Origin: Ananas comosus
Taxonomy: Eukaryota > Streptophyta > Magnoliopsida > Poales > Bromeliaceae
Reading direction: 5' to 3'
Assembly: GCF_001540865.1 (NCBI RefSeq)
Contig: NC_033628.1
Location: 8,702,910-8,766,909, forward strand
Length of the DNA: 64,000 nt
The notes beneath the pieces were generated by a model that saw only the letters and a list, made by a program, of their open reading frames with translations, was not told the DNA's origin and made no database searches. Every line of letters begins with the position of its first letter. Position 1 is the first letter of the stretch. The translations under genes were made by a program, and so were the position numbers. This document shows, in pieces, positions 1 to 10,793 of this stretch.

Positions 1-351
1 TATACTCCTAATTCTTGTAGAATTTCAAGGTGAGTTTTTAAGGCCTCGTATTCGGCTTGATTATTGGAACAGCCGAAGTCTAATTCAAAAGCAAATCGAT
101 AAATGTATCCCTTAGGAGACTGTATAACCACCACAGCTCCTGCGGATTCGGCTGTTTTTGAGCCGTCAAAATAAAGTGTCCAAGGTTGACAGCCGACTAA
201 ATTTTGTTTCGGCTCTTCAAACTCAACACATGGATGATCAATCAGAAAATCGGTTATTGCCTGTCCCTTAACAACCTTTACTGGGACATAATTAAGAGAG
301 AATTCGGACAAGGCCAACATCCACCGTCCGATTCGACCTCTTAATACTGGC
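1..351 (-). pseudogene. Second (additional) RNase H domain of Tat-type pol, partial
   Basis: Minus-strand translation shows WTLYFDGSKT, then GAVVVIQSPKG and a FGCSNNQAEYEALKTHLEIL segment, the pattern of the extra RNase H domain found in plant Tat-lineage gypsy elements. The Asp in YFDGS and the Glu in AEYEAL match expected catalytic positions. The domain runs off the left window edge, so its end and the integrase are not visible. It follows the ordinary RNase H region directly. Confidence 0.8.
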
Positions 352-742
352 TTAGATAACATACATTTCACCATATCGGTTTTGCATATTACCGATACTT
401 CGGTTGGTAAAATATAATATCTTAAATTTGTGCAGGCATAGTATAAGGCCAAACATAATTTTTCGATTGCCGAATATCATTTTTCGGCATCTAATAGTCG
501 CCTGCTTAGATAGTAAATGGCATGTTCTTCTTTTTTTTTCATTTTCCTGGGCCAACAAACATCCTAAATTTCCTTCTGCAGTCGAAATGTATAACTTCAT
601 CATCTGTCCTTGACTAGGAGACATAAGGGCTGGAGGATTTGCTAAATATCTTTTTATATTTTCAAATGCTCCTTGCTGTTCTTCTGCCCAACTAAATTCT
701 TCCTAACTTTTGAACCGAAGTAATGGAGTGAAAACTCCTATT
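352..742 (-). pseudogene. RNase H domain of gypsy pol (degenerate)
   Basis: The minus strand encodes LMSPSQGQMMKLYISTAEGNLGCLLAQEN, typical of the RNase H-like connection after a gypsy reverse transcriptase. The open frame after it drifts into non-homologous residues, so a frameshift has occurred near 530. A frame break also separates it from the RT upstream near 700-740. Confidence 0.7.
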
Positions 743-1250
743 CTACCGGCCCAAGTTTGATATGAATTGCTGCAAATAATTAATTTTTCCCAATAGACTT
801 TGCAACTCTTTTTTATTTCTCAATGGCGGCAATTCTAATATAGCTTTCGCTTTGTTTTTATCGATTTCAATCCCTTTTTTATGTACCAGGAATTCTAGAA
901 AATTCCCTGCTGAAACTCCAAAAGCACATTTTAAAGGGTTCATTTCAAATTATATTTTCTCATTCTTTCGAAGATGAGTTTTAAATCTGCCCAATGATCG
1001 ACTTGTGATTTGGATTTTACAACTATATTGTCGATGTAAACCTCCAACATCTTGCCAATCAAGTCATGAAAAATAAAATTCATTGCTCTCTAATAAGCAG
1101 CTCCGGCATTTTTTAAACCGAACGGCATAACTACCTATTCAAAGGTCCCAATAGACCCTGGGCACCTAAAAGCCGTTTTAGCTATATCTTCTTCAGCAAT
1201 ATAAATTTGATTGTAACCGGCATGCCCATCCATAAAGGACAGGATTTCAT
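743..1250 (-). pseudogene. Reverse transcriptase, C-terminal half (gypsy, inactivated)
   Basis: Downstream of the 1251-2477 insertion the RT resumes with FMDGHAGYNQI, MPFGLKNAGAAYQRAM and EVYIDNIVVKS. The catalytic YxDD box reads YIDN, so the second aspartate is replaced by asparagine. A TAG stop sits where the family has Trp (GTFE-stop-VVMPFGL), and a frame change occurs around 943 before MNPLKCAFGVSAGNFL. The element therefore cannot make active enzyme. Confidence 0.85.
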
Positions 1251-2477
1251 AAAGCTGTCCAAAATATCCGATATACCATACCCGACCCGGACCCTACCCA
1301 GACCCTATCCGGGCCCGAACTGGACCCGATAAAAAATAGATAGTATACGGGTAAAAAAAACACCCATTAAAGTTTCGGGTATGGGTCCGGATATTTTATA
1401 CCCATACCCGATTTGGACCCGACCCGAACCCAACTTTCAAATGGGTAGGGTCCGGAATAGTTTTTAAATCTGGACCCGGACCCGATGAAATATCCGATAG
1501 TAAATAAAAAAATTTTGAACTTTTAAAGTTGAGGGTTCAATTTTAATAGGACTTATAGACGAAGGATCTCTAAGTATTTTCATCCTAGGGAAACACTGAA
1601 ACCCTAGCCGCACTTTTACTACTTTCTTTTTTCTAATTTTTTTACTCTTTGTTTTTAACTTTTTATTTTTTTTGTTTCATTTCTGCCTAAGAGTTTTTTA
1701 TGAAACAATATTTCCATCATCCTCATCATTAGCAATATTAATCTTTTACAAGTATGGTACGAGTTTTTTTTTTCAAATCCCTTCTCCAATCATAGTCGAC
1801 AATCTATTTTTTTTTAATGAATATTCTATTTAGTAAATTTTCTGATTCATCTTTATTTTTTCTCCCTTTTTTTTGAATATTAGTATATAATATTAGTAAT
1901 TACTACAACTTATATTCTCTTTATCTGTAATATGGTATCATAATTTTTTAATTTTTGTATGTTTACATATAAAATTATTTTGAATTTTAGACTTTTAATC
2001 AGTAAATATAATGGCCGAAACAAGTTTTGTCCAAACAATTTGATAAAGTCTATAAAAATATATATANTATAATATTAGTAATTACTACAACTTATATTCT
2101 CTTTATCTGTAATATGGTATCATAATTTTTTAATTTTTGTATGTTTACATATAAAATTATTTTGAATTTTAGACTTTTAATCAGTAAATATAATGGCCGA
2201 AACAAGTTTTGTCCAAACAATTTGATAAAGTCTATAAAAATATATATATACAGGTACCCGTACCCGACCCGTATCCTGTTTTGAACAGGTAGCATACGGA
2301 TAGTCACTACCTAGACCCGCTCAAATAGACCCGATGGGTATATTAGTAACTTAAGTACCCAGATCCGGACCCGACCCGAAGTTAAATCGATAGGTTTTTT
2401 TTTTCTAACAATTTCATTTTAGGGTACGAGCACAGTATATCAACTACCCAGACCCGACCCAGTCCACGAACACCTTT
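1251..2477. mobile_element. Non-autonomous DNA transposon (MULE-like) inside RT
   Basis: The repeat AGGATTTCAT occurs at 1241-1250 and again at 2478-2487, and removing the intervening DNA plus one copy restores the RT reading frame. A 9-10 bp target duplication fits Mutator-like elements. Both ends carry clusters of ACCCGACCCG-type repeats in opposite sense; the outermost ends match only weakly (AAAGCTGTCC and AAAGGTGTTC). The middle is AT-rich and non-coding and contains an N with a duplicated segment at 1886-2248, so true length may be near 1.04 kb. Confidence 0.7.
1886..2248. repeat. 181-bp exact direct duplication flanking an N at 2067
   Basis: Bases 1886-2066 repeat at 2068-2248 with no difference that I can see, separated by one N. 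An identical tandem copy meeting exactly at an N looks like two contig ends that overlapped but were not merged. It is more likely an assembly artefact than biology. Confidence 0.85.
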
Positions 2478-2923
2478 AGGATTTCATTCCTGGCTGCCGA
2501 ATCCACTAACATATCGGCTATAGGCATTGAATATTTATCTTTAGACGTAGCCAAATTCAAGTTCTTAAAATCAATGCAAACTCTAAGTTTACCATTCTTT
2601 TTTCGTACTAGAACAAAATTGGATACCCAATCAACATAACGGGCCGCTCTAATAAAACCGGCCTTCAAAAGATTTTCAATTTTATTTTTGATTTGAAGTA
2701 CAATATTCGGCTCAAACCTACGAGCCAGTTGTTTGTAAGGCTTATACCCTTTTTTAATAGACAGCCTATGTTCTACTACTCCTCGACTCAAACCTGGCAT
2801 TTCTTCATAACTCCAGGTGAAGCAATCCTTGTATTCTGCTAGCAACTCTTTCAGCTTCTTCTGTTGTTGAGCCGAAAGCTTAGCACTAATGTAAGTCGGT
2901 TGCTTGTCTTCATTGGATCCCAA
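2478..2923 (-). pseudogene. Reverse transcriptase, N-terminal half (gypsy)
   Basis: The minus strand encodes LLAEYKDCFTWSYEEMPGL, EHRLSIKKGYKP, LLKAGFIRAARYVDWVSN, VLVRKKNGKLRVCIDFKNLN and KDKYSMPIADMLVDSAARNEIL, the standard start of a gypsy reverse transcriptase including the R-VCIDFKNLN box. The frame stops being RT exactly at the insertion boundary at 2478 and continues at 1250. Confidence 0.9.
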
Positions 2924-2929
2924 GTTCGC

Positions 2930-3870
2930 CTATATTAGTGGATCCTGAGTCTCTAACTTCTTGTCACCAACTTTGATAGGCGATTCTTCCATATTTCGTT
3001 CGGATGTCCGCCTTCTCGGTTCGTCAGGTATTTCCTTATCGGCTTTAATGGCCAATTTCGTTAACAAGTCACTGTCGGCCGGCTCGGCCGTTTTGCTAAG
3101 TGTCAACTCATCGGCCTGATCGGCCGAATCATTTTCATAGTCGACCTTGTTGATCGGCTCGTTCTGCCGAAGCTTTTCTAGAGCTTCAGTTCTTGATCTT
3201 TGATGTTCCATTTTAACCAACTCGGTGGCTCCTCGGCTGCCACCATAGCTTCCTCATCTTTCATGAGGATTAGTTGTACTCCTTCTTCAGTCACCCTCAC
3301 AAAAGATATTTGATCGGGATCAGTATCTGCCCAATTGATATGGTCGATTCCTTCTACATTAATGTCCACCATTTGGGGCCGCCCCTCGGCCCGAATTTCT
3401 TCTACTTTATCTTCTACCCACTGGAACAGCTTCCCATGCAGCGTCGAGGGTACACATTCATTGGCATGAATCCAGTCACGCCCGAGCAGTAAATTATAAT
3501 GGCTATCTGCATCCACTACAAAAAATGTTGTTCTTATGGTTTTAGATCCTACCGTGATCTCGGTTGTGAGCACTTTTTTAGCTTGTTGACCGCTTCCAGT
3601 GAAGTCGGTCATAATTGTGTCGGTAGGCTTCAACTCGTCTTCGCTCTTGCCCAGTTTTTTAAAGAACGAAGTAGGCATGACGTTGACCATTGCTCCACCG
3701 TCCACCATGACTCGGCCTACTGGCCGTCCTTCTATTAAGGCTCGTATGAATAAAAGCCTCACAAATCTTGTTCGCATGACCGATAGTTTCTCGAAAACCA
3801 CCGAATCGGCCGGTTTGGCGTCTTCCAACTGCAATTGGGCCACTGTGAGCCCATCTTCTTCATCCACCAT
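2930..3870 (-). pseudogene. Aspartic protease and linker of gypsy pol
   Basis: The frame 3870-3178 carries RVMVDGGAMVNVMPTSFF, the plant gypsy protease active site (catalytic Asp in VDGG), followed about 60 residues on by HYNLLLGRDWIHANECVPSTLH, the ILGRDW-type flap end. This 230-residue stretch is open. The acidic, low-complexity linker to RT (2930-3220) is in another frame, so one frameshift lies near 3180-3220. Confidence 0.85.
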
Positions 3871-5153
3871 CTCCTCCTACTCGGTATACTCTGCTTTGAA
3901 CAACTGAGACAGAGTGTATACCATGTTCACATCGGCTAGACTTTCATCAGTCGATTTTTTCTATATCTTCTGTTTCTTTTCTTCAGACTCCTTTGTCGTC
4001 TCGGCTGAGGATTGGCTTTCCATTCGTGCCTCCCTTTCCTTGGGAGGCCATCTATCTCGCTTGATAATTGTCTTGAGAGAGGCTATTTTTTCCTCTAGCT
4101 CTCTCCGAGTTACCTTCTCCTCGGGTTCGGCTGTGATTGGGCGCTCTATTTTTTATTTTAGCTATGGAACAAGCGATGAGGCGCCTGCTTCATGATCATT
4201 CTGCATCGGTCGAAAGGGATGTTGTAGCTCATTAAGTCGTCTCTATACGTTCAGTCTTATCCCTTTTGCTTCTTCGTCGTGTTGCCTTGCCTCAGCTTGC
4301 AACCGTTGCTGCCGACGCTTTTGTATTTTCATTAACATCGGTCCTTGCCATTTGGCCGATGGTTTGGCTTCATGCCATTGATCAATTGGCACGTTTGCCA
4401 GTACCTTTACCGTTCTTAAATGATTTCTTAAAATTTCTCTTCTTTCCCATGGTCTCGGCCACGGTTGTATACCGAGCTCATTAACTAACCTCCGACCGAG
4501 GAATTCTATATCCCCCTCGGACATTCCCTCAAATTCTAGTTCAGGTCTCGGCCTGGCTTGGTGTTGTCAGTTTGGCCGATATCCTGGGATTCTTTGTTTT
4601 GAGCCGAATGGTTTCTCCAGGTAACTCCATTGGCTATTGTGCTCCTCTTTCCTACTGTTGTAGTAATCGTTTAAGACTTTTTGCATTAGTAAGTCTTTCT
4701 TATTTTTCACCAAGTCAACTTCCGGCTCGGACTCGTTGGAGGCTTCGTCCGAGCCTTCCTCTGACTTGTTCTCTCCCTCGAGAATTTCCTCCCATTCTTC
4801 TGAGAACGCCATGAATTCTCTCCATTCATTGTGCATTTTTTTCTCATTGATGATTGCTTCCCAATCTTTCTTGGTCATTTCAGCCTTGCATCTTATGCAG
4901 AGCCAAAGCGTTCTCTTGGTGTAGGCAATACTTTCGGCAGTCTCTTGTCCGCAACCGCCTTCCCCTTAATATCCACCATATTGACCTGCGATGGAAACGG
5001 ATTCTTGTCAATTTTCATATTTTTATTTTCATGGTCGGTAAATATGAGCCGACCTTCATTTATTTCTTTTTGAATTTGCCTCTTAAAGGCAGTGCATTCG
5101 TTTGTTCTATGGCTCCATGAATAGTGCCATTTACAGTATTTTCTCCTTTTCAA
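3871..5153 (-). pseudogene. gag C-terminal part and spacer, including Cys/His knuckle
   Basis: Several open pieces on the minus strand in changing frames. 5153-4893 holds RRKYCKWHYSWSHRTNEC, a Cys/His-rich knuckle in the place where Tat-type gag has its nucleic-acid-binding motif. 4878-4567 is acidic (EEWEEILEGENKSEEGSDEASNE). 4524-4243 is basic and charged. At least three frame breaks separate them. Function of the spacer is unknown. Confidence 0.65.
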
Positions 5154-5183
5154 TTCTTCTCCAGGAGGTATAGTTTGACCTTC

Positions 5184-6305
5184 CTATAGCTGAATTCGTC
5201 CATCCTTTAACAATCGATCAAAAATTAAATCTGTATTCGATACATCAAATGAATAAGTATACGCCGATACTCGTGCTTTTGCCTCGCTTGATTTAGCAGG
5301 CTTTAACAAAGCACATTTATATGGCTGGCGGTTTTTTACCATCTCCGCCACATATATTTCGGCTTCATTAGCCGAATACCCTGTTTCTTTAGATGTATTC
5401 GGCTCCTCTTGAGCCGAAGATTCTTCAAGAAAAGAGATATTCTTCTCTTTTTCTTTGTTCCAATCTTTGTTTCGACCCCATCTGGGCCGATCTTCATTAT
5501 TTTCTTTTCTGAATTGCTCATATTGAGCAACCCGAACTCCCAAATCAAAAAAATTTTGAAAAATATTTATCTTCAAAATAATCTTTTATTTTGAAATGTA
5601 AGCCGTTAAATGTCATCTTGGCAAATTCTGATTCCGGCATCCTTACAAAACAACGGCTCCTGGCCGTTTTGAATCCGTTCAAGTATTCTTCAACCAATTC
5701 CCCTGTTCTCTACCTAAATTGAGCCAGATCAGCAACCGACAGTTCTGGCTCTGATCTATAGAATTGTTCATAAAATTTTCTTTCTAATTCGTCTCAATCT
5801 CGGACGGAATTAGCCAGTAGACTTGTATACCAAGTAAAAGCTGTCTTGGTTAACGAGGGATTAAATAATCTAAGTTTTAAAAATAGATCCGCAACGGCTT
5901 CTCGACATTGTGCCGTAAACCGCGCAACATGTTCGACCGTGTTTTCGGCCTCAGCACCAGAAAATTTGTCAAACTTCGACATTTTTCAATTTACCGGATA
6001 AGGATGCTCTACTTCTATATTTGCAAGGTAAGGTGATCTAAACACAGGCCACATTGCCGACCTTGCGCCAACTCCGAAAGTATTTCGAATGGCTTCTTCA
6101 ATCTGTGCCTATATTTCATTATTATTCCCCTGCAAAGGAACTTGTGCTTGTACTACATTCAGTCCTTGTAGTAGTCCAAAATTTGGTACAACAGGGTTAA
6201 CTCCTTGCATATTCGGAGCTTGCCCCCCAGCTCTAGCCCTTACATTTTCGGGCTGATATGCTGCTACTGGCGGAGGAGGTGGTAATCCCCATGCTATCTC
6301 TGGCT
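5184..6305 (-). pseudogene. gag core (capsid region) of the Tat-type element
   Basis: The minus strand shows a Pro-rich segment (WGLPPPPPVAAYQPENVRARA), then MSKFDKFSGAEAENTVEHVARF and LRLFNPSLTKTAFTWYTSLLANSVRD. The latter matches the retrotransposon gag domain (EHVARF ... LF..SL...A..WY..L). After 5794 the frame shifts and resumes in 5576-5184. The upstream half lies beyond the solo LTR at 8775-9216. Confidence 0.8.
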
Positions 6306-6310
6306 GCTGA

Positions 6311-8769
6311 TGTAACACACTGGACCTTTGCAAATTCCGAAGTTCGAGTGATTGATCAGTGTTCTGAGTTTTTTCAGATATTCTGGAGGGTCGTTGACAG
6401 TGTTCCAACCTATGGCTCGTATCCCCAGAATTGTAGTATTTAAAGTAGCGCTAAGGTCGCCAAAGTGATGGACTTAGGCTGCTCTCGGATTGCATTTTGC
6501 TGGGTTGTGTACTGGTACACCTTGATGGTTGTACCGGTACAGAAAGTGTACTGGTGACAACTCGATGGTTGTACCGGTACAGATGCGATTTTCTGCCAAC
6601 CCGAGCCTCGGGTTCGCGCGTACACTGGATTTGTACCGATACACTTTCCCGTGTACCGGTACACATTGCAGTGAAGGCTGTTTTTGTGGAGGGGTGTTTT
6701 TGCAAATGTTGCAAACTCTATATATGCCACCCCAGCCCCTTAGAGAGCTCTTTTGAGCCCTAACCTGTGGAGAAACAAGGTGAGTTCTCCCCCTTTGATT
6801 TCTTCTCCATTTTTGATGATTTTTAGCTAGTTTTGATCTCCTCCTCTATACTTTTCTTGCTTCTTGTTGGGATTCCACCATGGGAAAAGCTTGAAGCTTT
6901 TGTTGGAGCTCTTTTGGAGGGAGATCTTCAACCTTGGAGGACTTGAAGCCTCATTGGGAGCTTCATTTGAGGTTGGTAGGCTTAAATCCCCTCTTTGATT
7001 CTTGTTTTAGTAGCTTTTACTAAATGAAACCCTAGAATTGGAACTTAGGGTTTATTTTGGAGATTTTGGATTGGATGATCTTAGAACCAAATTGATTGGT
7101 TTAGAATCTTTATTTAGGTTGGTTTTGAAGGACTCTAACCCCCATTTGAAGATCGAGAGAGTTTCCTTCGCATTCGGTGAGTTTTCTTCACCTTTACTTG
7201 TGTTGCTTAATGTTTGAGCAATGGGTTGTTCGTAACGTTCGTGTATCTCTCTTTTCTATACCTTTAGGGTACTAGGAGAGTAGTGGACACCTTCGTCGGC
7301 GCAAACGAAGGGTTTCGAGAAGTCACGTGGGTTTGACTTCATGGAATAGGGGAGAAATGTCTCCTATATGACTTGTACTTGTCGTTTCATCGAAATGCAT
7401 GTATATTCATGCTAGATAGGATTTTTATAAATTTTAGAATACTTAAAAGGCATGCACTATGTATCATAAAAATTCAACTCTATATAGTAGAGCCTTATGT
7501 GTATTATGCATGCTTGTGAAAAGTATTCTACATTGCAAGTTGGAAATATGTCTCCTATGATGAAAAGAACTAGAATTGTGTATTCTTGAACTCATAACTC
7601 ATTCTTGGACAAAGTGAACAAAAGTGCCATAAAGGGGCACCAACTTAATAAACTATGAAACTGCAACATAGAGACATAGTGACAGGTCATTGTGACATCG
7701 ACTATATTCCATATTTTAGACATGATGACATAGTGATAGGCCATTGAGACATTCGCTTTATTCCATATTTTAGACATGATAACTTGAGACTTGAGACGGA
7801 CTTTTACGCTTGCTTGTCATTGTGCTCATTCGCACATGCTTGTGAGGGTCGCTCCCCACAAGCCGGCACTTCGGAGATAGCCATCACGACACATGCTCGC
7901 CCGTGCGGGATTGGGCGCCGAAATGGGATGCCGTGGGGGAGGCTCATTCCTAGAGTGGGGATGTTGACTACCACGGGGCCATTAGTCACGACGCAAGCCG
8001 GACTACCCACGGGTAGGTCCTATAGGATTAGAACATCGATGACATAGAATACCGAGTGGACATTGACTAGAATAGTAAACAATAATATTTTACTATTTAG
8101 CTTGTGGACATTATATTAGTTATGCTCTCGTACATTCATGTTACAGTAGCTTATTACTTATGCAAAGTCATGCTAAGTAGAGATATCATGTTGTAGTAAA
8201 CCTTCATGTTTAATCGCTTAATGTTCATATTGCTTATACTTATACTTATACTTACCCATTTTCAGTTTTTAGGCCTAGTGGCGCTTTTCACTGAAGTCAG
8301 CAATTGCCCACTGGGAACTATTATTTAATAGTTCTCGCGCCCTCTATTTTATTATTTTATTTCAGAGCCTTCAGCACCGGTGGAGGCACGGGATCGCGGC
8401 AAAAGGGTCGCGTAGCTAGTTAGCGAGGAGCTTACTTTTGCTTAGGTGGTTTTTCTCTCTTTTGTTTTGTAGAGAGAGTGAGAGTTGTATCCCTGTGTAG
8501 AGACCACCTATGTTATACTTGTAGCACTTGTATTTGGATTCAGTGTACTACTTTGTTATTGTTTTTCCTTATGGTTTACACTTAGTGGATGTTAGATCTT
8601 TTACTCTTTTCTTATCATAGAATTTAGTTGTACTTTGCTCTGATACTTCTAGTTGTTCTTTTATCACTGCTTTCTTTATCGTTTTATTCTAGACGCCTTA
8701 TATGTTTGAGACGTATGGCGGGTTTGGACACGCATCGGGCGGGCTTCCGCTGGATCCCGGGGCGTGACA
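6311..8769 (+). mobile_element. Solo LTR (about 2.46 kb) inserted in gag, 5-bp TSD GCTGA
   Basis: The segment starts TGTAACAC, ends GGCGTGACA and is flanked by GCTGA at 6306-6310 and 8770-8774. Removing it and one GCTGA copy puts the two gag halves in one frame with sensible residues, so the boundaries are firm. There is no internal coding region and no second LTR, hence a solo LTR. On the plus strand a TATA box (CTCTATATATG, near 6717) is followed by a G-rich leader. Length and the CCCGGGGCGTGACA end suggest a chromovirus (Tekay/Del-like) LTR; that assignment is inferred. Confidence 0.85.
6508..6663. promoter_or_regulatory. Array of TGTACCGGTACA palindromes upstream of LTR TATA box
   Basis: Perfect or near-perfect copies of the 12-bp palindrome TGTACCGGTACA lie at 6508-6519 (one mismatch), 6530-6541, 6570-6581, about 6632 (one mismatch) and 6652-6663, 55-210 bp upstream of the TATA-like sequence. 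Two copies are preceded by GATGGTT. The position in U3 suggests protein-binding sites. GTAC is the core bound by plant SBP/SPL proteins, but that link is inference. Confidence 0.55.
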
Positions 8770-8774
8770 GCTGA

Positions 8775-9216
8775 CCGGCATTAACAACAGCCGGTCTGTA
8801 AGCTGCCTGAAATAGTGCCCCCTGGTATTGGGGTTGACCACTTGCCGGTGTTACGGGATTTTGTAACACCGGTGTCATTACAGGCCCTTGTAAGCCTGTT
8901 ACAGGTTGCTCATTCGAGTCAATAATTGTCCTATTCAGGCAATATTCTCGTTGGAGGCCGTAATTGCGGCCAATACTGCGTCTAACCGTGCAGTGCTTCT
9001 ATGACTATTTTGGTCCAATACTTGTAAGACCCATGTCATTTGTCCAAGCGCTTGAGCCAAACTAGGCTCTTGTTGGTCAGACTGACCACTAGTCTCACCT
9101 TCGACAGGCAAGACCGCTTGGCGTTCTCTAGTATTATCCAATTTGCTGGGTTGATCGCTCTCGAAATTTTTAGGAACGACCCTATTGCGTAAATTCATGG
9201 CGTTATCATCAGCCAT
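8775..9216 (-). pseudogene. gag N-terminus of the Tat-type element
   Basis: The frame opens with MADDNAMNLRNRVVPKN at 9216, 36 bp inside the primer-binding region, and runs 93 residues to a stop at 8935. It then continues in another frame as MTPVLQNPVTPASGQPQYQ...AAYRPAVVNAGQ to the solo-LTR boundary. The N-terminal start is chosen because it is the first ATG after the LTR. One frameshift near 8900-8935 disables it. Confidence 0.7.
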
Positions 9217-9251
9217 AATTTCAATAAAAATATAAATTTACCTAAATTTGT

Positions 9252-9274
9252 GTCCCACCGGGCGTGCCAAAAAT
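9252..9274 (-). other. Primer-binding region next to 5' LTR
   Basis: Directly after the LTR end, the minus strand reads ATTTTTGGCACGCCCGGTGG. A TGG-initiated, GC-rich stretch a few bases from the LTR is where a tRNA primer pairs. I cannot name the tRNA with certainty. Confidence 0.5.
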
Positions 9275-10002
9275 TGTTAGATGCCGAATTCCCTGATCTT
9301 CAACCCGGTCAAAGATCTCTCTCAGGAAGCGCGTCGAGATGCGAAAAGGCTATGATTAGTGACCCTCAAAGTTTGCACCCTTCGACTGGATCAAGTGATT
9401 CGGCTGATGAGGGATCGGACCAGCCGAGTTCGAAAATATCTACTGTGAAATCAGTTCGGCTGGATGAGCCGAATGTATGGAAAACACTGAAATTTGGGTC
9501 GGCCGATGAGCCGAATGCCTTTATATATTGAAATTAACTTGCGAAAATAATACAAAAGTCAAGTGTGCCTAAGGGCATACAGACTCGGTTGATCTAGCTT
9601 AATTCTACTCCTGGGGAAAAAATAGTAGGTGCGGGAAAATAAAGGATTACAAGTAGAATACTCCGAGGAAATGCGAGAAAATTGCAGAGAAACTAAAGGT
9701 GATCTTCTGTTCTCAGGTAAAAGACTCCTTTTCAGGGCATTATTTGCCTATTTATAGCTCGCCCCTATTGATCAGTTGTTTCTGCATCCATGATCGACCA
9801 CTATTCCTATTTTTTCGGGCCGCTTCCAGCCGATCGGAACCGCTTGTAACCACTTACGGTTACTGTAACTCCCCTCAGTTATATGCAGTGGTTGTTCATG
9901 CTTCTTCCGATGCTCCCGGTACACATCAAAATTCCTACCCTTAAGAAAAAGGGTTGAGTGAAGTACCGGTGTACCACCTGGCCGCGCCTTACTGGCCTAA
10001 CA
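9275..10002 (-). repeat. 5' LTR (728 bp) of the Tat-type element
   Basis: The LTR is bounded by TGTTAG at 9275 and CTAACA at 10002, the required TG...CA with 6-bp inverted ends. It abuts the primer-binding region on its left, which places it as the 5' LTR of a minus-strand element. The partner LTR is outside the window, so identity and age cannot be measured. It also holds one GTACCGGTGTACC site near 9963. Confidence 0.75.
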
Positions 10003-10154
10003 CCCTTTTTATTTATTATCGAATTTTGTAGTAAAATTGGGTTGCAACTTTCTAGTTATTGTGTTACTAGATATATAGTCCAACTACTGAAACTAAATGA
10101 GAAAAAGCTCTCTTTCATTTTCAGATATGATGGGAGAGAGTAAATTTTAATAAA

Positions 10155-10659
10155 GGGGCAATTGCTTACATACCCCTGAAAAGTTTCCGACTTTCTGATT
10201 TACCCCTCTTAGAAGGCTAATATTGAAAATACCTTTTTTACGTTCCAACCTATTTCAAATATACCCCTAGAGTTAAAATCTGTTAATGAACTCTGTTATC
10301 TGTATAAAATTACTATTTTGCCCTTTCAAATATACCCTTTCACCATCGCCGACTTTTCTTATTTGCCCTTAAGTCAGGGGCACAAAAAGTATTTTGACTT
10401 TTGGTCTTTTCAAATATACCCCTCTACCGTCACCAACATTTCTTATTTGCCCTTAAGTTAAGGGCAAAATTGGCATTTTAATTTTTTTTAACTATGGTAA
10501 ATATTTAACTCACATTTAACCCAAATTAACTCAACAGGGGATAACTGCGGGGGTATTTTGTAATAACGGTGGAACATATGAGGGGTATTTAGAAAGAAAA
10601 AAAAGTAGGGTTAAATCGGATATTTTCAAACGTATAAGACGTATATAGGCAATTATCCC
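10155..10659. mobile_element. MULE-type MITE with perfect 9-bp TSD
   Basis: TTTAATAAA at 10146-10154 repeats at 10660-10668. The inner ends are inverted: GGGGCAATTGCTTACAT on the left and, read inversely, AGGGATAATTGCCTATAT on the right. The 505-bp body is non-coding. A 9-bp TSD is characteristic of Mutator-like elements. Confidence 0.75.
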
Positions 10660-10793
10660 TTTAATAAAAGTTAAATTGTTGAAAGATTATAAAATTTTTT
10701 TTATTTAACATCCCTAAAGTATTTTTTTGACTTTCATTTTAAGACCTTGTAAGCAAGTCAATCCCACATTCTACTCCTACACAATTAAAACAA

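Larger units (their letters stand above)
1..10002 (-). mobile_element. Ty3/gypsy Tat-lineage LTR retrotransposon, 3' end outside window
   Basis: Read on the minus strand from 10002 down, this holds a 5' LTR, a primer-binding region, gag, aspartic protease, reverse transcriptase, RNase H and a second RNase H domain. The order PR-RT-RH plus an extra RNase H with an NNQAEYEAL motif points to the Tat group (Retand/Ogre-like) of plant Ty3/gypsy elements. Integrase and the 3' LTR would lie left of position 1. The element is dead: it has stops and frameshifts in nearly every domain and two later insertions (6311-8769 and 1251-2477). Lineage is inferred from motifs, not from a tree. Confidence 0.85.

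Noticed and set aside
6440..6763. Overlapping small ORFs around 6440-6763
   Set aside because: They lie in the U3 and leader of the solo LTR and follow the palindrome array.
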